DNA of 64,000 bases from Rheinheimera pacifica (GCF_024809855.1 NZ_JANUEM010000011.1:62001-126000), one strand, 5' to 3'; shown: positions 18,024 to 26,736, numbered from the stretch's first letter. The notes: generated from the letters alone by a model not told the origin. Made by a program: numbers and translations.

Positions 18024-19208
18024 TTAGCCTGCATTAGCCGCAGATGCAGCCAGTTGCACCGGCATACCTGGGAAGAAAATACGTGCCATACCTTCGATGA
18101 TCACCACATCGCCACTTTTCAGGCCGCTTTTAATTACCCAACCATTGCCGTTATCCAGCTTTACCCACTCGCCTACTTCAACCGGCGCAGGCAACGCCAC
18201 TTTACCGCCCTGCTCGCCGTCGGCTAACAGGTAAACAAATTTACCGGTACCACTATCCAGTACAGCTTTTTGTGGCACCACAATGGCGTTATGCCGCACC
18301 GCGCCTTCAAGCTGAATACGCACAAACTGTCCGGGGCGCAATAAAGCGTCGGGGTTAGCAATTTCAGCTTTCATTTCACTGGTGCCGGTTTGGGTATTAA
18401 TACGGACATCGGAAAAATCTACCACGCCAGCCTGGTTATACACCGAGCCATCGGCCAGCAGCAGCTTAACCTGCCATTTCTCAGGCAAATCAACCTTACC
18501 GCTTTGTGCTTCAGCACGCAGTTTCAGCTGGTCACGCTCAGCTACAGAAAAGCGCACATACATTGGATCTAGCTGGGTAACGTGCGTTAGCAACAGTTCG
18601 GGGCCTGAGACCAGGGAGCCCTCTGACACCAGCTCACGACTAACCACACCATTAATTGGTGAGCGTACTTCGGTATAGTTCAGCTGTAACTGTGACTGCT
18701 GCAAAATGGCTTCTGCTGTTTTTACATCAGCCCCGGCAACATCCAGCGCAGATAAAGCGTCATCATAGGCTTGTTGCGACACTGCGCCATCTTTACGCAG
18801 CTTATCCAGCCGCTTAAGCGTGCGTTCTGCCTGTGCCCGGCGTGCTTGTGCCGCTGCTAATTCTGCTTTATTACGGTTAACCGCAGCCTGAAAAGGCGCA
18901 GCATCCAGGCTGAATAATGTCTGATCAGCTTTAACCGCTGCCCCTTCGGTAAAATTACGCTTCTCCAGAATACCGGACACTCTGGCGCGAATTTCCACCT
19001 CGCGTGAACCTGCCAGCAAAGCCGGGCTTTCGATCAGCAGCGGTACTGTTTTCAATTCTACGGTTTGCACATTTACGGTAGCAGGCGGCATCCCCCCGCC
19101 ACCAGCATCCGATGCGGCAGAAGGCTCTGAACAGGCACTCAATAAGCCCAGTGAAAACATGACAGCTGTTAATTTAGCTGTACCGGAAGATAATGACATT
19201 CTTGTCAT
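18024..19208 (-). CDS. RND efflux periplasmic adaptor lipoprotein
   Basis: A 394-residue membrane-fusion protein that links the RND permease to the outer-membrane channel. The lipobox GLLSAC near residue 26 predicts lipid anchoring to the inner membrane. Order: biotinyl-lipoyl half (EIRARVSGILEKRNFTEGAAVKADQTLF), long helical hairpin (AELAAAQARRAQAERTLKRLDKL), second lipoyl half (YTEVRSPINGVVSRELVSEGSLV), beta-barrel and membrane-proximal domain ending at GMARIFFPGMPVQL. First gene of the two-gene efflux operon. No TetR or other local regulator is adjacent. Confidence 0.94.
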   Translation of the reverse strand: MTRMSLSSGTAKLTAVMFSLGLLSACSEPSAASDAGGGGMPPATVNVQTVELKTVPLLIESPALLAGSREVEIRARVSGILEKRNFTEGAAVKADQTLFSLDAAPFQAAVNRNKAELAAAQARRAQAERTLKRLDKLRKDGAVSQQAYDDALSALDVAGADVKTAEAILQQSQLQLNYTEVRSPINGVVSRELVSEGSLVSGPELLLTHVTQLDPMYVRFSVAERDQLKLRAEAQSGKVDLPEKWQVKLLLADGSVYNQAGVVDFSDVRINTQTGTSEMKAEIANPDALLRPGQFVRIQLEGAVRHNAIVVPQKAVLDSGTGKFVYLLADGEQGGKVALPAPVEVGEWVKLDNGNGWVIKSGLKSGDVVIIEGMARIFFPGMPVQLAASAANAG

Positions 19209-19401
19209 ACAAGTACCTTTAAGCTGGCCGCCTTTACTGCAGGCAGCAACGCAGGCTGCAGCAGTACCACGCGGGAATGTTATGTAATATAAGCAGAGGA
19301 AATAAGATTAAACGCCAGTAAAATAGCACATTTCTTACCGAGCGGAATAAAATAAATACGAAGAATTGTAAAAAGCTGTTGCAGCGTATTTTTCAGCGAA
19401 T

Positions 19402-19418
19402 CATTGCGCGTTGCAATG
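19402..19418. promoter_or_regulatory. Inverted repeat upstream of the efflux operon
   Basis: CATTGC-N5-GCAATG, 184 bases upstream of the adaptor start in a 316-base region (19209-19524) without genes. Size and symmetry would suit a TetR-type operator, but it is far from the start and no regulator lies nearby. The region also holds the terminator at 19445-19467 and AT-rich sequence around 19290-19370 that probably contains the efflux promoter. Confidence 0.25.
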
Positions 19419-19444
19419 CAGGAATAAAGTAGAGCTGCAGGCAT

Positions 19445-19467
19445 AAAAAAGCCCCGGAAAACGGGGC
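19445..19467 (-). terminator. Intrinsic terminator after the PEP-CTERM gene
   Basis: Stem GCCCCG / CGGGGC with a five-base loop, followed on the minus strand by six T residues. It lies 57 bases past the stop of the PEP-CTERM gene. Confidence 0.85.
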
Positions 19468-19524
19468 GTTTTAAACTGAAATAAGTGTCAACTTACTTCA
19501 GGACTAGTCAAAGCGTAGTATTTG

Positions 19525-20112
19525 TTAGCGGCGTGACATTCTGCGGCCAACACCTAAACCTAACAAAGCCAGGCCAAAAATTGCCAGTGACGCAGGCTCT
19601 GGTACAGCTGTTGGTTGAAACCCTGTTTGCACTAAAAATGTTGCCTGGCCGCCGGTAAAATTGAAGGTTGGCTCGCTGCTATAAGAAATATGCAGGCTGT
19701 TGGCAGTGTATGATAACAGCGGCTGAACACCATTGGTCACCAGATTATTGCTCAGCAAAGAAAAACCGGTAATAAACTCTCCAGGCTCACTAAAAACGAT
19801 GTTGCTCATCCAGGCATCAAACGTCTGAAAGTCCCAGGTGTCTTGTGAGGTTAATGTCAGTACACTGTTTAACGGATCAAAATCCATCCACACCACACCA
19901 CCACCCCAACCTGCAGGGTTAGCAACTAAGTTACCAGAGTTTAACTCAGTACCGGCACCGATAGTTTGCGCCAGGCTCTGGTAGGTTTTAGCACCTTGTG
20001 AACTATAATCCGGCAGGTGAGAATCGGCGCGGAAATCAGCACTGATCAAGCCCGCGTAGGAAAAGCATGACACAGACAGCAAAATCATCGACACAATGGC
20101 TTTCTTCAACAT
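19525..20112 (-). CDS. PEP-CTERM sorting-domain exported protein
   Basis: A 195-residue exported protein. It starts with a signal peptide (MLKKAIVSMILLSVSCFSYA) and ends with a textbook PEP-CTERM signal: VPEPASL, a hydrophobic helix (AIFGLALLGLGVG) and basic RRMSRR. Such proteins are cut and sorted by exosortase at the inner membrane, usually on the way to the cell surface or exopolysaccharide. The central part (about residues 25-160) is beta-rich and unassigned. I chose the second ATG, which has AAGGA at proper distance; the one three codons earlier overlaps its own site. No exosortase gene is in the window. Confidence 0.88.
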   Translation of the reverse strand: MLKKAIVSMILLSVSCFSYAGLISADFRADSHLPDYSSQGAKTYQSLAQTIGAGTELNSGNLVANPAGWGGGVVWMDFDPLNSVLTLTSQDTWDFQTFDAWMSNIVFSEPGEFITGFSLLSNNLVTNGVQPLLSYTANSLHISYSSEPTFNFTGGQATFLVQTGFQPTAVPEPASLAIFGLALLGLGVGRRMSRR

Positions 20113-20273
20113 AAACAGCATCCTTCTTATGTACAGCTGAATTACTACTGCCAGAATAAAGCAAGCTTTATGCCACCATCTCCCTACTATTTAAGATCAA
20201 TAACTTAAGCCAAAAAGCCTATTCCTTTCCGGCTTACAATGTAAATAAAGCTGACAACATCAACGTTACAGCG

Positions 20274-20957
20274 CTAGGCAAAACTATTCGCAGCAGCCTG
20301 CCGGGCTTGTTGTTCCAGTTCTGCTTTTAATGCCGGCTGTAGTTTAAGTTGGTTTGCCAGCTCGGTTAAGTAAGCGCGCTCCATAAAGTTTTCTTCATCT
20401 ACCACCAGCACACTGGCCAGGTACATTTCTGCGGCCATTTCAGCTGTTGTTGCGCTGCGGGCTATGTCAGCCGGGTCCAGCGGTTTTTTCAGTTCAGCGT
20501 CAAACCAATGTTGCAGCTCACCGTCGCGGGTTAAACGGGCAATTTCGTTATCAATCAGTTCACGCTCTTTATCATCTATATGACCGTCTGCTTTAGCTGC
20601 CCCAATAATGGCACGTAAAATAGCGTAACTATGCTGCTCGGCCTGCGGCGGCGGTAAGCGATCGATCGTTTGTGGCTGTGCTTGCGACACATTACTACCC
20701 TGCTGTTGCTGCCAATTGCTGTAAGCTTTATAAGCCACAACACCAAGCGCAGCTAAACCACCATAGGTGAGTACTTTGCCACCCATTTTGCGACCTGCTT
20801 TACTGCCAAGCAGCAGCCCCAAAGCACCACCGCCCAAGGCTGCGCCGCCTTTACCGGATAAAAAACCACCGGCACCACTTTGCGGGTTACTGCCTTTGCC
20901 GGACAATAATTCTGAGCCTTGTTTAAACAACTGATCTAGTAAACCTTTTGTATTCAT
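20274..20957 (-). CDS. DUF533 / YebE-like membrane protein
   Basis: A 227-residue protein of the DUF533 family (E. coli YebE). A Gly-rich segment (FLSGKGGAALGGGALGLLLGSKAGRKMGG) leads into one membrane helix (VLTYGGLAALGVVAYKAYSNW), and residues 115-225 form a TerB-like helical domain with the acidic ADGHIDDKERELIDNEI loop. YebE is induced by envelope stress in enterics, but its function is unknown. The ATG giving MNTKGLLDQLF has an AGGA site; the frame stays open for 51 codons upstream, but that extension looks non-coding and overlaps the start of the divergent protease gene. Confidence 0.83.
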   Translation of the reverse strand: MNTKGLLDQLFKQGSELLSGKGSNPQSGAGGFLSGKGGAALGGGALGLLLGSKAGRKMGGKVLTYGGLAALGVVAYKAYSNWQQQQGSNVSQAQPQTIDRLPPPQAEQHSYAILRAIIGAAKADGHIDDKERELIDNEIARLTRDGELQHWFDAELKKPLDPADIARSATTAEMAAEMYLASVLVVDEENFMERAYLTELANQLKLQPALKAELEQQARQAAANSFA

Positions 20958-21108
20958 ATTTTTGCATCCTGTGATCGACATCAGCCATCTGACTACGGCG
21001 GCAGAAAAAGATTCCGCTTTGACACTAACTGTTACAACCTGATGTTTTGCCAGGGCGACACAATGTGCTTTACTTGTGCTCGAATCAGAACCATAACAAG
21101 GATACATC

Positions 21109-24100
21109 ATGTTTAAACCACGTTACCTTGCACTGTTTTGTGCGCTGGCGAGCAGCGCTGCCTTTGCCAATGATGGCACACGCTTATTGCGCCAGCCGGA
21201 TATATCAGCAGAGCATCTTGCTTTTGTTTACGGCGGCGATATCTGGCTTAGCGATAAAAATGGCCAAAACCCACGCCAGTTAACCAGCCACCCGGCCAGC
21301 GAATTTGCGCCGAAGTTTTCTCCCGATGGTAACTGGATTGCCTTTTCAGCCAGCTATGATAATAACACCGATGTATACGTTATGCCGGTTAGTGGCGGTG
21401 CAGCCAAACGACTGACCTTTCACCCCGGTGCAGACACAGTAAATGGCTGGACCCCGGATGGCAAAAGCGTGATCTTTGCCTCTAACCGTGAAGTCGCCAA
21501 CAGCCGCAGTAATCAGCTATATAAAGTCAGTATTGATGGTGGTTACCCGCAGCAGTTAATGCAAGCCGTGGCGTTTGAAGGCGATTTGAGCAGTGATGGC
21601 AAAAAGCTGGCCTACCGGCCAAATAATATGGCATACAGCGGCGCCAGTGGCTGGCGTTTACACCGTGGTGGCAGCACCCCGCCGGTGTGGATTATCGATT
21701 TAGAAAAACAGCAGTTGGAAAAGATCCCCCACCCCAATGCCAACGAGTTTAACCCGTTCTGGCTTAACAACACAGTTTATTTCCTGTCAGATCGCGACAA
21801 TAAAGCGGTTAACCTGTTCCGTTACAGCGATAAGCAGGTAACGCAACTAACCAACAACACCGACTGGGATTTACGCAGCGCTGCAGGCTATGGCAACACT
21901 ATAGTGTATGAAGCCGGTGGCTTTTTGCACCAGCTGGATGTGAGCAACGGACAAAGCTCGCCGCTAACAATAAATATTAATACCCAGTCAGCACAATTGC
22001 GCCCACAGTGGAAAGACGCCAGCAAAACCCTTACCCGCGCCCGTTTGTCGGCGACCGGCCAACGTTTAGTGCTAAGCGCCCGTGGCGATGTGTTTACCGT
22101 ACCGGTAAAAGATGGCAGCAGCCGTAATCTTACGCAAAGCAGCGGCATTAATGAATTTGATGGCCTGTGGAGCCCGGATGGCAGCAAAGTGGCTTATATT
22201 TCCGATGCCGGTAATAAGCACCAACTGGTGCTACAGGCTCAGGATGGCTTAAGCACAGCAGAAACTTTTGCGTTGTCAGACACCGGCTACTTTAACCTGC
22301 TGAGCTTTTCGCCAGACGGTAACCTGATTGCCTATCACGACAACCATTTAAACCTGTATGTGTTTAACCTTAAAACCAAACGCAGCCAAAAACTGGATAC
22401 CTCAGAGAGGCGCAACGGTTTTAATGTGTCGTTCTCACCCGACAGCCGCTACTTAGCTTATACGGTATCCGGCGCTAACTATTTCAGCCAGATAAAACTG
22501 TTTGATTTTAACACCAACAAAGCTACGCAAATTACCGATGGTTTAAGCCAGGCTGATGATCCGGTATTTACCCAGGATTATCTGTACTTTACTGCCTCGG
22601 TCAACACCGGCCCGTCTCAGGTGGGGCTGGATTTATCTACCCGCGAGCGGCCGGTACGTAAAGCTATTTATGCCTATGTACTCTCTGCCGATGGTCAATC
22701 GCCGTTATTACCTAAAGCCGGGGATGAGCCGCTAAAAACGGCCGACAGCAAAGACGATAAAAAGAATAAAGACGACAAAGCAACTGCGGTTAAAGCCGTA
22801 AAAATTGATATTGCCGGTTTACAAAACCGCATAGTGGCGCTGCCGCTGCCAGAGCGTAATTACGACAGCTTAAGCGTCGCCAGCGACGGCGCACTATTTT
22901 ACGTAGAACGTACACAACCGGGTGTCAGCAATGAATTACCCGGCAGCAACGGCCAAAACAACGGCACCTTATACCGCTTTGACTTTGAAGAGAAAAAAGC
23001 CGAACAGGTAAAAGATAGCCTGGCCAGCTATAACCTGAGTGACGATGGCAAAAAGCTGCTGTTAGTCAGCCTGCCAAATACATTGCAGGTAGGTGATGCC
23101 AAAACTAAACCTGAAGCCAAACCTGTAAGCCTGGCAGAAGTACGCAGTTTTGTTGACCCGGCGCAGGAGTGGCAGCAAATCTTTAACGACGCCTGGCGTA
23201 TGCAGCAAGAGTACTTCTATGATGCCAAAATGCACGGCATCAACTGGCAGGCGGTATATGACAAATACCAGCCCATGCTAAAACATGTGCAGCGGCGTGA
23301 AGACTTAAACGACGTACTGGTAGAAATGATTGCCGAGCTACAGGTGGGCCATAACCGGATTGGTGGCGGCGATGTACACCAGGAAAACCCGACCAAAGCC
23401 GGTTTGCTTGGTGCCGACTTTGCTATCAGCAATGGTAAATATCAGTTTAAAACGGTTTATCAGGGCGATCGCTGGAGCCCGTTCTTAAAAGCGCCGTTAA
23501 ATGTGCCGGGTGCCAGTGCTAAAGCCGGCGATTACCTGCTGGCTATTAACGGCAAAGAGCTTAACGCCTCTGATAATATTCATGCTTTTATGGATAACAC
23601 CCTGGGTAAACAGGTAGTACTGAGCATTGCCGACGATGCCCGTGGCAAAAACCGCCGTAATATTACCGTAGAGCCGGTAGCCAACGACAGCCAGTTGCGC
23701 TTATGGCACTGGGTAGAACAAAACCGCCAGTTAGTGGCAGAAAAAACCGATGGCAAAGTGGCCTATGTTTACCTGCCTAATACCGCAGATGGTGGTTTTT
23801 ACTTCTTTAACCGCATGTTCTTTGCGCAAACCGATAAACCGGCAGTGATTATTGACGAGCGCAAAAATGGCGGTGGCCAGGCAGCAAACTACATTACCGA
23901 AATTCTTGGTAGGCCATTTTTATCGGGCTGGAAAGATCGTGACGGTTTAGTGTTTACCACACCGGGCGCAGGTATTTACGGCCCGAAAACCATGCTGATA
24001 GATCAGGATGCCGGCTCAGGTGGCGATTTCCTACCCTGGGCATTTAAGCGCCTGGGCTTGGGTAAAACCATCGGCACCCGCACCTGGGGCGGTTTAATTG

Positions 24101-24363
24101 GTATTTCAGCTAACCCGAATATGATAGACGGTGGCTTCCACGTTGTGCCGTTCTTCCGCTTTTACACGCCGGATGGCGAATGGCGGGTAGAAAACGAAGG
24201 CGTAGCACCGGATATCGAGGTAGAGTTGGATCCAATAGCAGTAAATAAAGGCCGGGATGTACAGCTGGAACGTGCCATTGAGCATACGCTGGCCGAACTG
24301 AAAGCCAACCCGCCAAAAGATCACAGCAAAGCCCCGGCCATGCCGACTAAACTGGGTTTATAA
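21109..24363 (+). CDS. Tricorn-type S41 family protease, exported
   Basis: A 1084-residue exported peptidase with a signal peptide (ALASSAAFA). Residues about 25-520 form two beta-propellers with PD40 repeats (FSPDGNWIAFSA, WSPDGSKVAYIS, FSPDSRYLAYTV). A charged Lys/Asp linker sits near 545-560, then the tricorn C1 helical domain (about 690-780, QEYFYDAKMHGINWQAVYDKY), a PDZ domain (about 795-850, AGDYLLAINGKEL) and the S41 core with DERKNGGGQAANY and the nucleophile Ser970 in DAGSGGD. It would degrade oligopeptides in the periplasm. It is followed by a strong terminator and stands alone. Confidence 0.93.
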   Translation: MFKPRYLALFCALASSAAFANDGTRLLRQPDISAEHLAFVYGGDIWLSDKNGQNPRQLTSHPASEFAPKFSPDGNWIAFSASYDNNTDVYVMPVSGGAAKRLTFHPGADTVNGWTPDGKSVIFASNREVANSRSNQLYKVSIDGGYPQQLMQAVAFEGDLSSDGKKLAYRPNNMAYSGASGWRLHRGGSTPPVWIIDLEKQQLEKIPHPNANEFNPFWLNNTVYFLSDRDNKAVNLFRYSDKQVTQLTNNTDWDLRSAAGYGNTIVYEAGGFLHQLDVSNGQSSPLTININTQSAQLRPQWKDASKTLTRARLSATGQRLVLSARGDVFTVPVKDGSSRNLTQSSGINEFDGLWSPDGSKVAYISDAGNKHQLVLQAQDGLSTAETFALSDTGYFNLLSFSPDGNLIAYHDNHLNLYVFNLKTKRSQKLDTSERRNGFNVSFSPDSRYLAYTVSGANYFSQIKLFDFNTNKATQITDGLSQADDPVFTQDYLYFTASVNTGPSQVGLDLSTRERPVRKAIYAYVLSADGQSPLLPKAGDEPLKTADSKDDKKNKDDKATAVKAVKIDIAGLQNRIVALPLPERNYDSLSVASDGALFYVERTQPGVSNELPGSNGQNNGTLYRFDFEEKKAEQVKDSLASYNLSDDGKKLLLVSLPNTLQVGDAKTKPEAKPVSLAEVRSFVDPAQEWQQIFNDAWRMQQEYFYDAKMHGINWQAVYDKYQPMLKHVQRREDLNDVLVEMIAELQVGHNRIGGGDVHQENPTKAGLLGADFAISNGKYQFKTVYQGDRWSPFLKAPLNVPGASAKAGDYLLAINGKELNASDNIHAFMDNTLGKQVVLSIADDARGKNRRNITVEPVANDSQLRLWHWVEQNRQLVAEKTDGKVAYVYLPNTADGGFYFFNRMFFAQTDKPAVIIDERKNGGGQAANYITEILGRPFLSGWKDRDGLVFTTPGAGIYGPKTMLIDQDAGSGGDFLPWAFKRLGLGKTIGTRTWGGLIGISANPNMIDGGFHVVPFFRFYTPDGEWRVENEGVAPDIEVELDPIAVNKGRDVQLERAIEHTLAELKANPPKDHSKAPAMPTKLGL

Positions 24364-24380
24364 TCTCCCGCACCAAACGC

Positions 24381-24409
24381 AAAAACCGCTGCCAGCCAGC
24401 GGTTTTTTT
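24381..24409 (+). terminator. Intrinsic terminator after the tricorn-type protease
   Basis: Stem AAAAACCGCTG / CAGCGGTTTTT with a five-base loop and a run of seven T residues, starting 18 bases past the stop. It could also end the minus-strand flavodoxin gene at 24432. Confidence 0.92.
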
Positions 24410-24431
24410 ATCTGAAGATTGCCGGATAACC

Positions 24432-24995
24432 TTACCCGACAAACTTTTTGCTAAGCTGGGCCACGCGCTGGCCTAAGTAGTGTGCGGTAAGTAAATCGGT
24501 TTCGTCTAACAACCCATCGGCTGAATGCGCGATAAGGCCAGATTGCGCGCCCAGCCGGTTAAGTTCGCTGCCCTTCTGGTTACCGGGATTATCCAGCCCT
24601 ACCCATAACATACCCTGCTGATTTGCCAGAATTTGCAGATACTGCAGCGTATGTAACTGATCGCCGCTAAAGTTAGTGCCAATTGTAAAACCGGCGGCAA
24701 TTTTATTAGCCCATAACTGCGGCTCCCAGCACTCGCTGCTGGCATCGGCAAAAGCTTTAAACTGCGCCGACACAGACCCCATATAAGTAGGTGAGCCAAA
24801 TATTATGGCATCGGCACTGGTTAATTCCTCCAGCAGTTTGCTATTGCAAAACCGACCTGCGCTGATATCAGTGCTGGCAATTTCGGACTGCATAACATTT
24901 ACGCCAGGCACGGTTGCCGCACCGCCAGCTACCGCTGCAGCTAACTGCCGGGTACTACCGCTGGCAGAATAAAACACTACTGCGACTGTTATCAC
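24432..24995 (-). CDS. Flavodoxin-fold NAD(P)H oxidoreductase (WrbA-like)
   Basis: A 187-residue flavodoxin-like protein. The FMN phosphate loop is VVFYSASGSTRQLA, and ADAIIFGSPTYMGSVSAQFKAFAD is the 60s loop typical of the WrbA/NAD(P)H:quinone reductase group. It probably reduces quinones or other electrophiles by two electrons, protecting against redox cycling. It starts at GTG with a strong AAGGAAGG site. It lies 83 bases downstream of the FMN-reductase gene on the same strand, so it may be the last gene of the SoxR-controlled operon. Confidence 0.85.
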   Translation of the reverse strand: MITVAVVFYSASGSTRQLAAAVAGGAATVPGVNVMQSEIASTDISAGRFCNSKLLEELTSADAIIFGSPTYMGSVSAQFKAFADASSECWEPQLWANKIAAGFTIGTNFSGDQLHTLQYLQILANQQGMLWVGLDNPGNQKGSELNRLGAQSGLIAHSADGLLDETDLLTAHYLGQRVAQLSKKFVG

Positions 24996-25078
24996 TTACC
25001 CTTCCTTATCAATAGTCACTTGATCAATACTCTCGTGATCAAAGTTTTATCTTTGAACTGTGTATTCAAAAGCCGCAA

Positions 25079-25630
25079 TTACGCGGCTTTGCTTTGCATA
25101 ACTTGCTGGTGCAGCATCAGCGCGGCGTGCTGCAGTTGTAAAAACAACGGTGTGTGTTTTACCTGTTGATATTGTGCATCAAACACTTGATGAAAGTTGG
25201 GTACTGATACTGTAGCAACAAGCCTGGCTCCCATAAAAGGTGCAGCCTGTACTGCTGCCTGCAGCACACTTTGTGCGCCACCGGCCCCCGGCGCTGCGGA
25301 GAGAAACAACGCCGGTTTATACTGAAAAATATGCCGTTGGCTGCGCGAAGCCCAGTCATATAAATTTTTAAAGGCGGCGGTAAAGGTGCCGTTATGTTCG
25401 GCAAAAGATACTATCAGACCGTCAGCTTCGGCTATTTGCTGCAAAAACGCCGTTACCTTTGCCGGTGAACCCAGCTCAGCTTCGCGTTGCTCGCTGTATA
25501 TCGGCAGCTCATAGTCATCAATATTTAAGCTGAGCACCTCAGCCTGTGGCAGTAGCCTGGCAACACTTAATGCCAGTTGCTGGTTAATAGAGTGCGGATT
25601 ATTACTGGCAGCAAAAGCAAGAATTTTCAT
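25079..25630 (-). CDS. NADPH-dependent FMN reductase family protein
   Basis: A 183-residue flavoprotein of the FMN_red family. FAASNNPHSINQQLA is the phosphate-binding start, ADGLIVSFAEHNGTFTAAFKNLYDWAS the flavin loop, and LSAAPGAGGAQSVLQ the third FMN contact. It would use NADPH to reduce flavin or quinones in the cytoplasm. Its ATG overlaps the stop of the VOC gene in an ATGA junction with AAGGAGG upstream, so the two are tightly coupled. The cluster lies under a SoxR-type operator, which fits a role against redox-cycling compounds. Confidence 0.86.
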   Translation of the reverse strand: MKILAFAASNNPHSINQQLALSVARLLPQAEVLSLNIDDYELPIYSEQREAELGSPAKVTAFLQQIAEADGLIVSFAEHNGTFTAAFKNLYDWASRSQRHIFQYKPALFLSAAPGAGGAQSVLQAAVQAAPFMGARLVATVSVPNFHQVFDAQYQQVKHTPLFLQLQHAALMLHQQVMQSKAA

Positions 25631-26067
25631 ACCGCCTCCTTACGGGCTTTTTCCTGGTTTAAATTGCGCTCGGCCGGTATATCACTTAGATACTCAACAA
25701 ACTCCACTTCAAACCCGGCCGGGTCAATAAAGTAGATATTTTTACGGTAAGGATCGTCAGCACCAGGCTTGGCAATGGCATAACCTGCGGTATTCAGTCT
25801 GGCGATAACGGCATTCAGATTGTTAGTAACATAAGCAAAATGCGCCAAGCCAACACTGTGGCCAGCCAGCTCGCGGTTTTGGCCCTCGCCGTGATCGCTT
25901 AGCGCTAAATAATGATAATCGTCACCAAAGTGCAGCCATTTTCGCGGCTTGCCATACCATTCGCCCCGCCCCTCATCACGAATATGCCAGTGTGGAAAAG
26001 CAGCACGGTAAAAATGCAGCATGGCATCAATATCTGCCACCACCAGGTTCACATGTTCCAGATACAT
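25627..26067 (-). CDS. VOC (glyoxalase/dioxygenase) family protein
   Basis: A 146-residue metal-enzyme-fold protein of the vicinal oxygen chelate superfamily: MYLEHVNLVVADIDAMLHFYRAAF and HFAYVTNNLNAVIARLNTAGY mark the two babbab repeats, and FIDPAGFEVEFVEYL the C-terminal metal Glu. Glyoxalase or glutathione-dependent detoxification is the likely class, but the substrate is unknown. It follows the 30-residue ORF by 18 bases with an AGGAG site and precedes the FMN reductase with a four-base overlap. Confidence 0.88.
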   Translation of the reverse strand: MYLEHVNLVVADIDAMLHFYRAAFPHWHIRDEGRGEWYGKPRKWLHFGDDYHYLALSDHGEGQNRELAGHSVGLAHFAYVTNNLNAVIARLNTAGYAIAKPGADDPYRKNIYFIDPAGFEVEFVEYLSDIPAERNLNQEKARKEAV

Positions 26068-26085
26068 AGTTATCTCCTAATCAGA

Positions 26086-26178
26086 TTATTTATTCTGCAT
26101 AGTGCGGTTGAACAGTCGGAAAAACTGACACAAAAAGCTGTTGCAGCGCGGCTCTGAGTTGTGCGGTAGAGTGTCCAT
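26086..26178 (-). CDS. Small 30-residue ORF, first gene behind the SoxR operator
   Basis: A short frame with an excellent AAGGAG site seven bases before its ATG. It starts MDTLPHNSEP, has two cysteines (residues 12 and 17) and a basic aromatic C-terminal half (FLCQFFRLFNRTMQNK) that could form an amphipathic helix. It ends 18 bases before the VOC gene and lies directly downstream of the SoxR-type promoter, so it should be the first translated product of that operon. I know no relative. It may be a small stress protein, or a leader peptide coupling translation to the VOC gene. Confidence 0.5.
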   Translation of the reverse strand: MDTLPHNSEPRCNSFLCQFFRLFNRTMQNK

Positions 26179-26208
26179 ATCTTATCTCCTTGCAATTAAA
26201 CTGACAGC

Positions 26209-26239
26209 AGGTTAAAACCTTAACCTAAGTTAAGGTAAA
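26209..26239 (-). promoter_or_regulatory. SoxR-type operator-promoter for the VOC/FMN-reductase operon
   Basis: On the minus strand the -35 box TTTACC (26234-26239) and -10 box TAACCT (26209-26214) are 19 bases apart, the long spacing typical of MerR-family activated promoters. The spacer holds the 18-base near-palindrome CCTTAACTTAGGTTAAGG (26218-26235). The E. coli soxS promoter has the same layout, TTTACC followed by CCTCAAGTTAACTTGAGG. Oxidised SoxR would untwist this DNA and switch on the operon. The same site lies 48 bases upstream of the soxR start, so SoxR may also control itself. Confidence 0.8.
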
Positions 26240-26282
26240 GTGTTTTTTTGAAAAAAATGGCAGAAAAATGAAGAGGCTTGGG

Positions 26283-26729
26283 ATGACAGAAGCAACATTG
26301 AGTGTCGGGCGTGTCGCCAAACGCTGTGGTGTTAAAGTAAGTACACTGCATTTTTACGAACAAAAGGGCCTGATTAAAAGCTGGCGTAATGATGGCAATC
26401 AACGCCGCTACAAACCGGAAGTGCTAAGGCGTATTTCAGTGATTAAAGCGGCACAAAAAGTTGGTATTAGCCTGGAGGAAATAAAACTGGCTTTTCTGTC
26501 CCTGCCCGACAGCCGCACGCCTACTGTGGAAGACTGGCAGCTGTTATCAACCAACTGGCAGCAAATGCTGGATGCACGCATTGCCTACCTGCAAAAACTG
26601 CGCGATTACATGACAGGCTGTATTGGCTGTGGCTGCCTTAGCATGAGCAAATGCCCGCTGTATAACCCGGATGATGTTTTAGCTACGCAAGGCACCGGGC
26701 CGGTGATCCTGGAGCAGGCAGAGCAATAA
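26283..26729 (+). CDS. soxR: Redox-sensitive transcriptional activator SoxR
   Basis: A 148-residue MerR-family regulator that senses redox-cycling drugs or superoxide through a [2Fe-2S] cluster. Helix-turn-helix: VGRVAKRCGVKVSTLHFYEQKGLI; long dimer helix to about residue 115; cluster motif CIGCGCLSMSKC, the exact CX2CXCX5C spacing of SoxR. The ATG giving MTEATLS has an AGAGG site and is preferred to one five codons upstream without a site. It is divergent from the flavin-reductase operon, with the operator between. Its last 101 bases recur as a damaged copy at 29.2 kb, on the far side of the serine-hydrolase/AraC block. Confidence 0.95.
   Translation: MTEATLSVGRVAKRCGVKVSTLHFYEQKGLIKSWRNDGNQRRYKPEVLRRISVIKAAQKVGISLEEIKLAFLSLPDSRTPTVEDWQLLSTNWQQMLDARIAYLQKLRDYMTGCIGCGCLSMSKCPLYNPDDVLATQGTGPVILEQAEQ
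26629..26729 (+). repeat. soxR 3' end, direct repeat copy 1
   Basis: The last 101 bases of intact soxR. They recur in the same orientation at 29203-29300; over the first 88 bases 86 are identical by hand alignment. The repeats bracket the 2.4-kb serine-hydrolase/AraC block. Confidence 0.9.
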
Positions 26730-26736
26730 ATCCGTG

